Source: JAIPDZ01 sp034522175
GTDB taxonomy: Bacteria > Desulfobacterota > DSM-4660 > Desulfatiglandales > Desulfatiglandaceae
Assembly: GCA_034522175.1 (NCBI GenBank)
Contig: JAXHLQ010000001.1
Coordinates: forward strand, 310,001-374,000
DNA length: 64,000 nucleotides
Direction of reading: 5' to 3'
Shown here: piece by piece, positions 8,219 through 18,700 of the stretch
Layout: each line of letters opens with the position of its first letter
How positions within the stretch are numbered: the stretch's first letter is position 1
Translations under genes and position numbers: made by a program
The notes under the pieces: model-generated
What the model was told of the DNA's origin: nothing
The model's input: the letters and a program-made list of their open reading frames with translations, nothing else
The model's database searches: none

Positions 8219-9697
8219 ATGCAACCGAAAAAAGGTCAGAAGCTGAAAGTTGACAAAAAAGCGATTAAGATCACAGGGGATACATCACGGGTGATCACCC
8301 GGCTCCATCTCCCCGATGAGAGGTATCGCATCCCTAAAATAATTCAGCGGATAGTAAGCTTGTCCGAGATATCGGCCCAAAATGTGCTGGCGCGGATAAT
8401 GGCGGACTTTTCCGAACGGCACGAAAACATCAGACACATTTTTGAGCGAAACCTGAATGAGGTGAAGGATTATCTTCCACGGGGAACAACGCTCAGTGAT
8501 GTTCAAAGGGCTCTCATCGGTGCCTATTTTACCATGGAGTACGCCGTTGAATCGGCTGCCTTGTTTAACCCCTCCATTGTCGTCCACCCTGATCAAAGCC
8601 ATCTGAGCAAAGGCAGCTTGCGTTTTGTCATGAGCCTGCGGGCAACCGGGGAAGGCCATGTTTCGTCAATTGTCTTCCGCAGCGGTATCCTTGACCGGCA
8701 CAATGCGGTTATTTTCGACCCGACCAGTGATTATGTCGAGACGCCTGACGTCCATTTAAATCCGGTTTATGACCGGTATCTCTTCCAGCTGAAACTCGAT
8801 GAAATGGCGGCCTGCAACGAGGTAACAGCACACATCCTTGAGCAGTTGCAGAGAGATTTCACCTATAAGGAATTAGAAGAAAAGATCGAAGCGCTTCGAT
8901 CGACTCCGGTTTTCCCTGAGACGCGGCAGAGCCATTCCTTCCAAATCATATACTGGCTCGCCAATTCGAATTATGAGGTGAGTTTCCACCACGATCACCG
9001 CATATCCGAACGGGTCATTTTTCCCGTTTCAAGAAACGAAAGCAGAGGCATAGAAGACGCCCGGTTCGTGCAATTTTTTGATGACAACGGTGAGGTCACC
9101 TACTATGCGACTTATACGGCTTATAATGGTTTTGAAATCCTCCCGCAGCTAATTGAAACAAAGGATTTTATCACATTTAAAGTTATTACACTAAACGGCA
9201 AAGCAGTGAAAAACAAGGGCATGGCCCTTTTCCCGCGTAAAATTGAGGGGAAATATGCCATGCTTTCCCGCCAGGGAGGTGAAAACAATCATATCATGTT
9301 TTCAGACAATATCCATTTCTGGCAGGAGAGCAAAATCATCCAGGAGCCCACACGTCCCTGGGAGTTCATTCAAATCGGCAATTGCGGATCCCCCCTGGAG
9401 ACCGATAAAGGCTGGATCGTGCTCACCCATGGTGTCGGTCCCATGCGGCAGTACTGCATCGGTACCATGCTGCTTGATCTCGAAAATCCAACAAAAATCA
9501 TTGCCCGCCTGGAAGAACCCTTACTCACCCCGAATGAGGAGGAGCGCGAGGGGTACGTCCCCAATGTCGTTTATACCTGCGGCGCGATTTTTCACAATAG
9601 CGATCTGATCATTCCCTACGGCATGTCTGATATTACAACCGGTATGGCAACTATTAAAGTCAGCGAACTAACTGACTGCATGTGCCCGGTAGCTTAG
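8219..9697 (+). CDS. GH130 family protein with N-terminal extension (long form)
   Basis: The 492-aa product carries a GH130 propeller in residues about 210-480 with SRNESRGIEDARFVQFFDDN (acidic Asp in the IEDAR loop), FPRKIEGKYAMLSRQGGEN and QIGNCGSPLETDKGWIVLTHG. The first 200 residues are a mostly helical extension (YRIPKIIQRIVSLSE, YFTMEYAVESAALFNPS) seen in long GH130 proteins known from beta-mannan operons in other phyla. The pairing of a long and a short GH130 gene recalls the known pairs that degrade beta-1,2-mannan oligosaccharides, but this is an analogy. It ends the glycan cluster; about 290 bases without a clear gene follow. Confidence 0.85.
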   Translation: MQPKKGQKLKVDKKAIKITGDTSRVITRLHLPDERYRIPKIIQRIVSLSEISAQNVLARIMADFSERHENIRHIFERNLNEVKDYLPRGTTLSDVQRALIGAYFTMEYAVESAALFNPSIVVHPDQSHLSKGSLRFVMSLRATGEGHVSSIVFRSGILDRHNAVIFDPTSDYVETPDVHLNPVYDRYLFQLKLDEMAACNEVTAHILEQLQRDFTYKELEEKIEALRSTPVFPETRQSHSFQIIYWLANSNYEVSFHHDHRISERVIFPVSRNESRGIEDARFVQFFDDNGEVTYYATYTAYNGFEILPQLIETKDFITFKVITLNGKAVKNKGMALFPRKIEGKYAMLSRQGGENNHIMFSDNIHFWQESKIIQEPTRPWEFIQIGNCGSPLETDKGWIVLTHGVGPMRQYCIGTMLLDLENPTKIIARLEEPLLTPNEEEREGYVPNVVYTCGAIFHNSDLIIPYGMSDITTGMATIKVSELTDCMCPVA

Positions 9698-9747
9698 TGA
9701 TGTTGAGGTGGGCGTTTCCCATAACCATTTTTAATCGGAGGATAGAA

Positions 9748-9846
9748 ATGAACATAAAACCGCTAAGATATATCCGGTGGGATGATATTAGAAAAGGTTC
9801 AATACTGGCGATAGGCAAAGGAGTCGATAATGAAAATTATCCGTGA
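9748..9846 (+). CDS. Possible 32-aa peptide
   Basis: ATG 9748 has a CGGAGGA site 6-7 bases upstream. The product reads MNIKPLRYIRWDDIRKGSIL... and ends ENYP. A second tiny frame (MKIIRELVDVENS) overlaps its end at 9829. I do not recognise either. The good ribosome site makes translation plausible, but they could be the front of a decayed gene. Confidence 0.3.
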   Translation: MNIKPLRYIRWDDIRKGSILAIGKGVDNENYP

Positions 9847-9988
9847 GTTAGTCGATGTCGAAAATTCTTGAAGGAATGCCGCTGAAGGGTATAAGATATC
9901 ATGTGGATTCATAACAAGGAATAGCCTTCTGTGTATCACATCCAATTATGGTTATGCATGATAATCGTATCATAAGGAGTTAGAAGCT

Positions 9989-11385
9989 GTGGGCACAAGA
10001 CAAATATCTTTTATTGAGGCGGGCACACCCGGTCTGCATATCTTCAGCAAATTCCCCATACCGCGACTTGGTGCTGTGCTGCTCTCTACGATCCTCAGAG
10101 AACGGGGATACAAAATAAAGGCATTTATTGAGGACCTTGCTGCACCTGACTGGTCATTCATTGAAAGCTCGGACATTGTCTGTATTTCGACCATAACCAC
10201 GTCAGCGATTAAGGCGTACAAAATGGGGCAACGATTGAGGGACCTGCATATACCGGTGATTATGGGCGGGGCACACCCGACCTTTCTCCCCGATGAGGCG
10301 CTGGAATACGCCGACTTTGTCATACGCGGTGAAGGGGAATATTCCCTCGTGGAACTGCTTGATTCCATGGACAAGGGAGTCCCGGCGCTGAGAGACATCA
10401 AAGGTCTTTCGTACCGGGACAGGCGCGGGGAAATTGTTCACAACCCCCCAGAGAATTTATCGAAGACCTTGACAGCCTGCCCTACCCTGACTTCTCCCTT
10501 GTTCATAACTGGACCCCGTCGAATACCTATCCGGTTTCTACATCGAGGGGTTGCCCCTTTGATTGCAGGTTCTGCTCTGTTATCGAGATGTTCGGAAGGC
10601 GGTATCGTTTCAAGTCCGTTAAGAATGCGCTCGAGGAATTGAAATATGCGGTATCAATATCCAAGGCGACCAAGTTTATTGTCGATGACAACTTTGCTGC
10701 CAATAAACAGAGGGCTAAAGAAATTCTCAGGGGAATGATTGCAGAGAAAATCAAGACGCGGTGGTCTGCACAGGTGAGGACGGATGTAGCCGGGGACCCG
10801 GAGCTTCTCCGGCTGATGGCGGATTCAGGCTGCCATACTCTGTTTATCGGGTTTGAATCCATCAATCCAAGGACGCTGGAAGAGTATAATAAGAAACAGG
10901 ACATAGAGGATATCATTTCCTGCATCAGGGAGGTCAGATCTCACGGCATTCACATCCACGGGATGTTCGTCTTGGGGGCGGAAACCGATGACGCCGAGAC
11001 GATCCATGAGACGGTTGATTTTGCAAAGGGCCTCGGTATAGACACCGTGCAGATCATGATTCTTACGCCTCTGCCGGGGACACCGCTCTTTAAAGAGATG
11101 TTGAAGAACGGGCGACTTCTTCATACGGACTGGAGTAAATATGATGTTCAGCATGCAGTTTTCAACCCCCGGCTCATGTCACCGGCTACCCTGCAGATTG
11201 AGACCCTCCGGGCAATGGCCCATTTTTATTCGTGGAAATATATCTTCAGTCATCTATCAAGATTGGACTTCCATTACACAGCGGTGGGAATTTTTGCCAA
11301 AAGAGCGATCAGTGAGAGCCTGAAGGCGTTTTCCGCCCATCTAAATGACTCCGCAACGCCGGTTGGCTGCGAAAAGGGAACCTAA
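9989..11385 (+). CDS. B12-binding domain radical SAM protein, split by a -1 frameshift
   Basis: The first frame (from GTG 9989, AAGGAG 10 bases upstream) encodes a cobalamin-binding Rossmann domain: FPIPRLGAVLLSTILRERGY, DIVCISTITTSA, VIMGGAHPTFLPDEAL. The second frame contains the radical SAM cluster motif CPFDCRFC (CxxxCxxC), VSTSRGCPF, then FIVDDNFAANKQRAKEIL and a TIM-barrel to GLGIDTVQIMILTPLPGTP. The frames join at C6 (10444-10449): one extra C would restore HNPPREFIEDLDSLPYPD, the expected family sequence. The protein would be about 466 aa. Such enzymes methylate or rearrange unactivated carbons using B12 and SAM; the substrate is unknown. Either the run is miscounted or the gene is freshly broken. 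Confidence 0.8.
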
Positions 11386-11419
11386 GCCCGTGCGGTGATG
11401 TAGCATTCGTCACTTCGTC

Positions 11420-11463
11420 ATGCCGGACTTGATCCCGCTAAGTACGGGATCTTCGACCGGCAT
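11420..11463. repeat. Nested palindromic repeat element
   Basis: ATGCCGG ... CCGGCAT encloses GATCCCG-ctaagta-CGGGATC, giving a two-step hairpin. The inner part and following CTTCGAC recur at 52830-52854 (ATCCCGctgaagtCGGGATCTTCGAC), so this is a dispersed repeat. It lies 35 bases after the radical SAM stop and may also end transcription, although no T-run is present. Confidence 0.65.
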
Positions 11464-11490
11464 CCAGGAGCCTAAGCATAGGAAGAGAAA

Positions 11491-11709
11491 CTGATTGACA
11501 CGCCAATCCTTCGTTTTCTGTTTAAGAAGCTGAAAGGTATTTACAGGGAGTCCTACCCTCCGCATTATTTATGGACGATTAGGATTATAAACAAAGAAGA
11601 CTATGATTTGTTGCAGAAGGTCATCCGTCAGGATATCAGGGACGCCTTTGATGACGATATAGTACCTGTTCAATATGACGACATCATGGGGCGACGCCTG
11701 GATCAATAA
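11491..11709 (+). pseudogene. Gene fragment or small gene without a canonical start, 72 aa
   Basis: The frame reads ...IDTPILRFLFKKLKGIYRES, then PPHYLWTIRIINKEDYDLLQ and DAFDDDIVPVQYDDIMG, with convincing composition for a folded protein. The only usable starts are CTG 11491 or ATT 11494, after AGGAAGAG. Either it uses a rare start or it is the 3' end of a decayed gene, its upstream part replaced by the palindromic repeat at 11420-11463. I do not recognise the family. Confidence 0.35.
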
Positions 11710-11828
11710 AGCATCCGCCCGAAAGCAGGTAGGTGCCGTGCCGATCACACCTTTTAAACACAGTCAGGAGTAGACACCTTTCCTTTCGACAGCTTGGCCC
11801 GGAAGGTGAGGGAGGCCTTGGAGGACTG

Positions 11829-14800
11829 ATGCGCCATACCTTTCGAAAAACAGGCGGGGTAAAGCACAACAGCAAAAACCGCCGTCCCATCATCTTTATG
11901 TCTTTGGTTTTGTTTCTGACGGTGATGGCGCTGGGGTGGTTCGGCTACTCTTCGTGGCGCGCTTATCACACGATGAAAGCCGAAAGAAAATACCATTCCA
12001 GGATCATGGAACTTCGCAGCGACATCATCCACATGGACGAGGTACTGACCATGTCTGCGCGCCTGGCGGCGGCCACGGGCGACCTTTCCTGGGAGCAGCG
12101 CTATCGTATGTTCGAGCCTAAATTGGACACAGCCATAAAAGAGGCTATGCGGCTTGCCCCCCAGGCCTCTATCCGGGCTTCTGCAGAAACCGATGCCGCC
12201 AACAACCTTCTGGTTGAATTGGAAAACCGCGCCTTTGATCTGGTTCGCCGGGGGCGCATGGACGAAGCTAGTCGCCTCCTTTTCAGCGACGAATATGAAG
12301 AGCAAAAACGAATATACGCCCGGGGGATGGCTGAATTGGCCGTCGGTCTTTCTGCGGCTGCCGATGCCGCTCTGGCAGGTGAGCGTCGCAATGCCTTGCT
12401 CCACATCGGGCTGGTTTTCGTGTTTATTCCGCTGTTGATTATCGGCTGGTTTGTTGTCTTTCGAGTTGTCAAGAACTGGGAGCGGACCCTTGTCAGCAAA
12501 ACGATGCTCGAAAAGGAAATAGCCGCACGCAAGCTTTCGGAGAAAACGAGCCATTTTCAGACAGTATATTTCGAAACCCTGTTTCAAAACCTGCCGGACG
12601 GTGTGGTCATTGTTGACAGTGACGGGTATATTATCGAGATTAATAAAGCATTTACGGAAATGTTCGGTTACACTCCTGCGGAAGTCAAAGGTACGAATCT
12701 CAGAGAACTGTTAGCGCCGCCGGAGCGGAAAGAAGAACCCCATGCTCTATGGAAGCGCATTTCAAGCGGCGAATGCGTAAGCGTTGAAACCATCCGCAAA
12801 CGCAAGGACGGTTCCGAGTTTGATGTCCACCTCCAGTCGGTGGCCACATCGATCAACAACCAAGTGGTGAGACACATTGTGATTTACCAAGACATCTCGG
12901 AGAGAAAAAGGCAGGAAGCTGTTTTAATGCAATCCCGGGCAGAGGCCCAACAGGAGCACGCCAGGCTTTCCGCCATGATTTCCACCATGAACGAGGGGGT
13001 GATTTTTGCCGACAGTCGGAACATCATCACGGATGTCAACCCGTTTTTTTGCAGTTTTGTCGGCAGAAAACCCGATGAGCTGATCGGAAAAGGGCTGGAG
13101 GAATTTCATTCCGGTGATATCTTGAAAAAAGTAAGTGATCATATTATCGCTTTTCGGACAAATGCCGATTCAAAGGGGATCGAAATACAAAGAAAAATCG
13201 GGGCGTCGGAAGTGATTCTGCGGGTTCAGCCGATTTACCTGCTCAATCATTACGAAGGCGTTCTCTTAAACGTTATCGATGTGACGGCTTTTGTTGAGGC
13301 CAGACAGCAGGCCGAGGCGGCCAACCACGCCAAGAGCGAATTTCTGGCCAACATGAGTCATGAAATCAGGACCCCCATGAACGGCATCATCGGCATGACC
13401 GAACTGGCGCTGGACACCGATCTGACGAAAGATCAGCGGGAATATCTGGAGATGGTCAGACTGTCGGCCGATTCACTGCTCAGCCTGATCAATGACATCC
13501 TGGATTTTTCCAAGATCGAGTCTAAAAAGCTGGAGCTTGAGGAAATTGATTTTGATCTCGGCAATACCCTTGAAAATACGGTTGATATCCTGGCCATTCG
13601 GGCCCGTGAAAAGGGCCTGGAGCTGACCTGTCATATCATGCCGGAAATACCGACGGCGCTGGTGGGAGATCCCGGCAGGCTTCGACAGGTCTTGATCAAC
13701 CTGGCGGGGAATGCCACCAAATTTACGGAAAAAGGCGAAATCGGCATCAAGGTCGAACTGATAGAAAACGAACCCCAAACCGTGACGCTGAAATTCAGCG
13801 TCAAAGATACGGGCATCGGCATCCCGCAGGATAAAGTCGGCATGATCTTTGATAATTTTTCCCAGGTGGACGGATCCATTACGCGCAAATACGGCGGCAC
13901 CGGACTGGGACTGACCATCAGCAGAGAGCTGGTCCATTTGATGGGCGGGGACATCGGGGTGGAAAACCGGGTGGGGGAAGGCAGCACCTTTTATTTCACG
14001 GCCCGCTTCAAGAGAGGAATACCCAAGCCGGCCGGGTCTGCCCGGTTGCCCCTGGTGGATATTGCCGGGACGAACGTCCTGATTGTGGACGATAATGCAA
14101 CCAATCGCCAGATTTTCAGAGAAATGACCGCCCAGTGGGGCCTGGCCCCGACCGAAGCCGCCGCCGGCCCGGAAGCGTTGGCGCTCATGGAGTCGGCATT
14201 TCAAGCCGGCAGACCGTATGATCTGGTTCTGCTGGATCTTCAGATGCCCGGGATGGACGGTTTCAGCGTAGCGAAAGCAATCAAGAATTCAGCTTTCGGC
14301 CGGCAAGCTAAGATCATTATACTGACTTCCCTGGGGCAGAAGGGTGATGCCGCCTATAGCCGGGAAATCGGAATTTCGGGCTATTTGCTGAAACCGGTCA
14401 AAAAAGCGGAGCTGCTGGATGCAATCAAAATCGCCCTGGGCCGGGCGGATGTACCTGAACCGGAAGGCATCGTTACCCGCTATACGGTTCAGGAGGCTCA
14501 TCTGCGGTTCAATATTCTGGTGGCCGAAGACAACTTGATTAACCAGAAGCTGGCATTGAATCTCCTGCAGAACAGGGGTCACCAGGTTGTGCTGGCTCAA
14601 AATGGAAAGGAGGCCGTGGAGGCATTTCTAAAAGGCGACATCGACCTGATCCTTATGGATGTGCAGATGCCGGAGATGGATGGAATAGAGGCGACCAGGA
14701 GGATCAGAAGGTTAGAAGTTGAGGGGGTTAGAAGCGTAGAAGCTGAAAGCTCAAAGCTCAAAGGCAAAGAAAACTCTCCGCCTCGTTCCGAAAGACATCC

Positions 14801-15380
14801 AGCATCCAGTATCCAGAATCCAGTATCCAGAATCCCGATTGTGGCCATGACGGCCCATGCCATGGAAGGGGATCGTGAAAGATGCCTCGAGGCCGGAATG
14901 GACGACTACGTGTCCAAGCCGGTCAAGGCGGAGGTTCTTTACCGGGTCATCGAGAACCTTTTAAACACCGGGGAAAAGGACGATGAGGTTCGTACCACGG
15001 CTCTCCATGCCCCCCCGGACCTGCCGGAGGACAGGGCTGTTTTCGACCGCTCCGCGGCCCTGGAGGCGGTGGCCGGAAACCGGGAGCTTTTCCTGGAAAT
15101 CGCCCGGCTTTTTCTAAGCGAGCTTCCCCAGGCCGTGAGCGACATCAAGGAGGCGGTCTCGGGCGGCGACGCCTCTCGCCTGGAACAGGGGGCCCACAAG
15201 CTGAAGGGGTCGCTGGGGATTGTGGGCGCCAAAAGGGCCTTTGATGCGGCCTATGGTCTGGAAGTCCTCGGCAGGGAAGGAAAGATGCAGGAGGCCCAAC
15301 ATGCAGTGGATGTCCTCCTGCAGGAGCTTCAAGACCTGGAGTCCGCCCTGCGGATCAGCCTCAAGGAGGTTGAAGCATGA
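11829..15380 (+). CDS. Hybrid sensor histidine kinase (2 TM, PAS x2, HisKA, HATPase, REC x2, Hpt), intact copy
   Basis: The product is about 1,183 aa from ATG 11829, which follows GGAGG by 4 bases; upstream ATGs lack a ribosome site. Order: TM helix, helical sensor region, second TM, PAS (DGVVIVDSDGYIIEINKAFT), second PAS, HisKA with FLANMSHEIRTPMNG, HATPase with NATKF and GTGLGL, a first receiver (LVLLDLQMPGMDGF), a second receiver (LILMDVQMPEMDGIEA) and an Hpt domain with HKLKGS. This is BarA/EvgS-like multi-step phosphorelay wiring at the inner membrane. The second receiver has about 40 residues of repeat-derived sequence between IRRLE and PIVAMTAHAM. Residues from about 494 on lie in the 2.1-kb repeat shared with the next kinase. 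Confidence 0.9.
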   Translation: MRHTFRKTGGVKHNSKNRRPIIFMSLVLFLTVMALGWFGYSSWRAYHTMKAERKYHSRIMELRSDIIHMDEVLTMSARLAAATGDLSWEQRYRMFEPKLDTAIKEAMRLAPQASIRASAETDAANNLLVELENRAFDLVRRGRMDEASRLLFSDEYEEQKRIYARGMAELAVGLSAAADAALAGERRNALLHIGLVFVFIPLLIIGWFVVFRVVKNWERTLVSKTMLEKEIAARKLSEKTSHFQTVYFETLFQNLPDGVVIVDSDGYIIEINKAFTEMFGYTPAEVKGTNLRELLAPPERKEEPHALWKRISSGECVSVETIRKRKDGSEFDVHLQSVATSINNQVVRHIVIYQDISERKRQEAVLMQSRAEAQQEHARLSAMISTMNEGVIFADSRNIITDVNPFFCSFVGRKPDELIGKGLEEFHSGDILKKVSDHIIAFRTNADSKGIEIQRKIGASEVILRVQPIYLLNHYEGVLLNVIDVTAFVEARQQAEAANHAKSEFLANMSHEIRTPMNGIIGMTELALDTDLTKDQREYLEMVRLSADSLLSLINDILDFSKIESKKLELEEIDFDLGNTLENTVDILAIRAREKGLELTCHIMPEIPTALVGDPGRLRQVLINLAGNATKFTEKGEIGIKVELIENEPQTVTLKFSVKDTGIGIPQDKVGMIFDNFSQVDGSITRKYGGTGLGLTISRELVHLMGGDIGVENRVGEGSTFYFTARFKRGIPKPAGSARLPLVDIAGTNVLIVDDNATNRQIFREMTAQWGLAPTEAAAGPEALALMESAFQAGRPYDLVLLDLQMPGMDGFSVAKAIKNSAFGRQAKIIILTSLGQKGDAAYSREIGISGYLLKPVKKAELLDAIKIALGRADVPEPEGIVTRYTVQEAHLRFNILVAEDNLINQKLALNLLQNRGHQVVLAQNGKEAVEAFLKGDIDLILMDVQMPEMDGIEATRRIRRLEVEGVRSVEAESSKLKGKENSPPRSERHPASSIQNPVSRIPIVAMTAHAMEGDRERCLEAGMDDYVSKPVKAEVLYRVIENLLNTGEKDDEVRTTALHAPPDLPEDRAVFDRSAALEAVAGNRELFLEIARLFLSELPQAVSDIKEAVSGGDASRLEQGAHKLKGSLGIVGAKRAFDAAYGLEVLGREGKMQEAQHAVDVLLQELQDLESALRISLKEVEA

Positions 15381-15423
15381 AGATCCTGATCGTTGATGAC
15401 GATCCCGTCTCCATGAGGGTTTT
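13307..15423 (+). repeat. 2.1-kb direct repeat, copy 1
   Basis: This segment is nearly identical to 17157-19273 (constant offset 3,850). It covers the kinase core, both receivers and Hpt of the first hybrid kinase plus the first 15-16 codons of the next gene. I counted about ten substitutions and two single-base indels across 2.1 kb. Confidence 0.95.
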
Positions 15424-15712
15424 CAATGAGAAGAAAGCGGCAAGCCAGGTGTCCACGGGAGGTTCGGAGACGATCCTGGTGGTGGAAGACGATGAGCAGG
15501 TCCGCCTTCTTGCCGGTAGAATACTTACAGAATACGGCTATCGGGTGTTGACGGCGAGAACCGGCCCTGAGGCCCTGGCGACGGCCAAAGGGCATGAAGG
15601 CACCATTCACCTGCTCGTTACTGATGTGGTAATGCCCGGCGGGATGAGCGGGAGGGAACTGGCGGATGCGCTGAGCAGGAGGGTCAGAAAGGTTTTGAAT
15701 ACAGAGGACTGA
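15377..15712 (+). CDS. Chimeric receiver-domain protein, truncated
   Basis: The 111-aa frame overlaps the kinase stop by 4 bases. Its first residues MKILIVDDDPVSMRVF are the start of the receiver-GGDEF gene at 19227. From NEKKAASQVSTGGSE it switches to another receiver (ETILVVEDDEQVRLLAGRIL, LLVTDVVMPGGMSGREL) of the kind found at the C-terminus of PAS hybrid kinases. It stops after ADALSRR without the last strand and helix and without the conserved Lys. It looks like the junction of the duplication rather than a designed gene; phosphotransfer ability is doubtful. Confidence 0.65.
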   Translation: MKILIVDDDPVSMRVFNEKKAASQVSTGGSETILVVEDDEQVRLLAGRILTEYGYRVLTARTGPEALATAKGHEGTIHLLVTDVVMPGGMSGRELADALSRRVRKVLNTED

Positions 15713-15795
15713 TATGACAAAAGCCTGATCGTGCCGGACTGACGTAACAGTACCAGTGCGCGGGATTGTCCAAGTTCCCTTAAGGGGGGGATAAC

Positions 15796-18700
15796 ATGGC
15801 TGACCAGCCAAAGACCCATCGCCAACAGGCAGAAGAGATAGTCGCTTTGAAGCAAAGAATCCGGGAACTGGAGCAGCGGGTTCGGGAATTGGAGAGGGTT
15901 GAATTTGAGCTTAAGCAGACTGAAGAGGCGCTGCGGGAACGCGTAAAGGAATTGAACTGCCTGCAAGCCCTTGCAAGGGTGATTGAAAAAGAAGACAGCT
16001 TGGAGCGTATATTTCAGAAGTGGGTCGATGTTATGCCGGATAGCTGGTATTACCCCGAAATCGCCTGCGCCCGCATCCTTTGTGAAGGGCGACAATATCA
16101 AACAGAGAATTTCCGTGAAACCGACTGGCGGCAGTCCGCCGATCTCAAGGTTATGGGCAAGGCCGTAGGTATTGTAGAGTTGTGTTACCTCGAAGAGCGA
16201 CCCCTCAGGGACGAGGGTCCGTTCTTGAAGGAAGAAAGGGACCTGATTAACCTGATCGGCGAAAGGCTGGGAAGAGTCATCGAACGCAAAGAGGCCGAGG
16301 AGTCGCTCAGGAAGAGCGAAGAGAAGTATCGTTTGGTGATGGATAACATTGCGGACGTGATAACCGTTATGGACTTGAATTTACGTTTCACCTACGTGAG
16401 CCCTTCCATCATTCGCCTCCGGGGATACACGGCTGAAGAGACCATGGGGCAGACCATGGAACAGATCCTGACGCCTGAATCCCTGCAAATCGTTGCCAGG
16501 GTCCTTGAAGAAGAGATGAAACTGGAAGCCGGGGGTACGGCAGATCCCGGCAGAAGCCGCATCATGGAACTGGAGGAATACAGAAAGGACGGTTCCACAG
16601 TTTGGATCGAAAACAGCCTGTCTTTTATGCGGGATGAAACACAGAAGCCCGTGGGCATCATCTCATTGAGCCGCGACATCACCGCCCGCAGGCAGGCCGA
16701 GGAGGCCCTGGCCCGCTCCGAGACGAAGTTCCGAACGCTCTACAATACGACCAGCGATGCGGTGATGCTGGTTGATGAGAATGGCTTTATCGATTGCAAC
16801 GAGGCGACCCTGTCCATATTCGGATGCCGGACCCGGGAGGAGTTCTGCTCGAAAGGTCCCGCGGATTTATCGCCGGTTGAGCAGCCTTGCGGCACGGAGT
16901 CTTTGGTGCTGGCCAGCGAGATGATTGCGACAGCGATGGAAAAGGGCAGTGTTCACTTTGAGTGGGTGCACAAGAGAATCGACACCGGCGAAACCTTCCC
17001 CGCTGATGTGCTGGCAACTGCCATGGAACTGGATGGCAAACCGGTTGTTCAGGGCGTTGTACGGGACATCACCGCCCGCAAGCGGGCCGAGGCCAAGCTC
17101 CTGGAGGCCAATCGCCATTTGGAGGAGGCCACTGCTCGCGCCAACGAGCTGGCTACGCAGGCCGAGGCGGCCAACCACGCCAAGAGCGAATTTCTGGCCA
17201 ACATGAGTCATGAAATCAGGACCCCCATGAACGGCATCATCGGCATGACCGAACTGGCGCTGGACACCGATCTGACGAAAGATCAGCGGGAATATCTGGA
17301 GATGGTCAAACTGTCGGCCGATTCACTGCTCAGCCTGATCAATGACATCCTGGATTTTTCCAAGATCGAGTCTAAAAAGCTGGAGCTTGAGGAAATTGAT
17401 TTTGATCTCGGCAATACCCTTGAAAATACGGTTGATATCCTGGCCATTCGGGCCCGTGAAAAGGGCCTGGAGCTGACCTGTCATATCATGCCGGAAATAC
17501 CGACGGCGCTGGTGGGAGATCCCGGCAGGCTTCGACAGGTCTTGATCAACCTGGCGGGGAATGCCACCAAATTTACGGAAAAAGGCGAAATCGGCATCAA
17601 GGTCGAACTGATAGAAAACGAAACCCCAAACCGTGACGCTGAAATTCAGCGTCAAAGATACGGGCATCGGCATCCCGCAGGATAAAGTCGGCATGATCTT
17701 TGATAATTTTTCCCAGGTGGACGGATCCATTACGCGCAAATACGGCGGCACCGGACTGGGACTGACCATCAGCAGAGAGCTGGTCCATTTGATGGGCGGG
17801 GACATCGGGGTGGAAAACCGGGTGGGGGAAGGCAGCACCTTTTATTTCACGGCCCGCTTCAAGAGAGGAATACCCAAGCCGGCCGGGGCCGCCCGGTTGC
17901 CCCTGGTGGATATTGCCGGGACGAACGTCCTGATTGTGGACGATAATGCAACCAATCGCCAGATTTTCAGAGAAATGACCGCCCAGTGGGGCCTGGCCCC
18001 GACCGAAGCCGCCGCCGGCCCGGAAGCGTTGGCGCTCATGGAGTCGGCATTTCAAGCCGGCAGACCGTATGATCTGGTCCTGCTGGATCTTCAGATGCCC
18101 GGGATGGACGGTTTCAGCGTAGCGAAAGCAATCAAGAATTCAGCTTTCGGCCGGCAAGCTAAGATCATTATACTGACTTCCCTGGGGCAGAAGGGTGATG
18201 CCGCCTATAGCCGGGAAATCGGAATTTCGGGCTATTTGCTGAAACCGGTCAAAAAAGCGGAGCTGCTGGATGCAATCAAAATCGCCCTGGGCCGGGCGGA
18301 TGTACCTGAACCGGAAGGCATCGTTACCCGCTATACGGTTCAGGAGGCTCATCTGCGGTTCAATATTCTGGTGGCCGAAGACAACTTGATTAACCAGAAG
18401 CTGGCATTGAATCTCCTGCAGAACAGGGGTCACCAGGTTGTGCTGGCTCAAAATGGAAAGGAGGCCGTGGAGGCATTTCTAAAAGGCGACATCGACCTGA
18501 TCCTTATGGATGTGCAGATGCCGGAGATGGATGGAATAGAGGCGACCAGGAGGATCAGAAGGTTAGAAGTTGAGGGGTTAGAAGCGTAGAAGCTGAAAGC
18601 TCAAAGCTCAAAGGCAAAGAAAACTCTCCGCCTCGTTCCGAAAGACATCCAGCATCCAGTATCCAGAATCCAGTATCCAGAATCCCGATTGTGGCCATGA

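Noticed and set aside
13473..14204. 243-aa - strand ORF, also present opposite kinase copy 2
   Set aside because: Its duplication simply follows the 2.1-kb repeat; the + strand kinase motifs are unambiguous.
14790..14835. Possible CRISPR-like array of ATCCAG units
   Set aside because: Units are 6-9 bases with no spacers and lie in frame inside a kinase gene; no cas gene is present.
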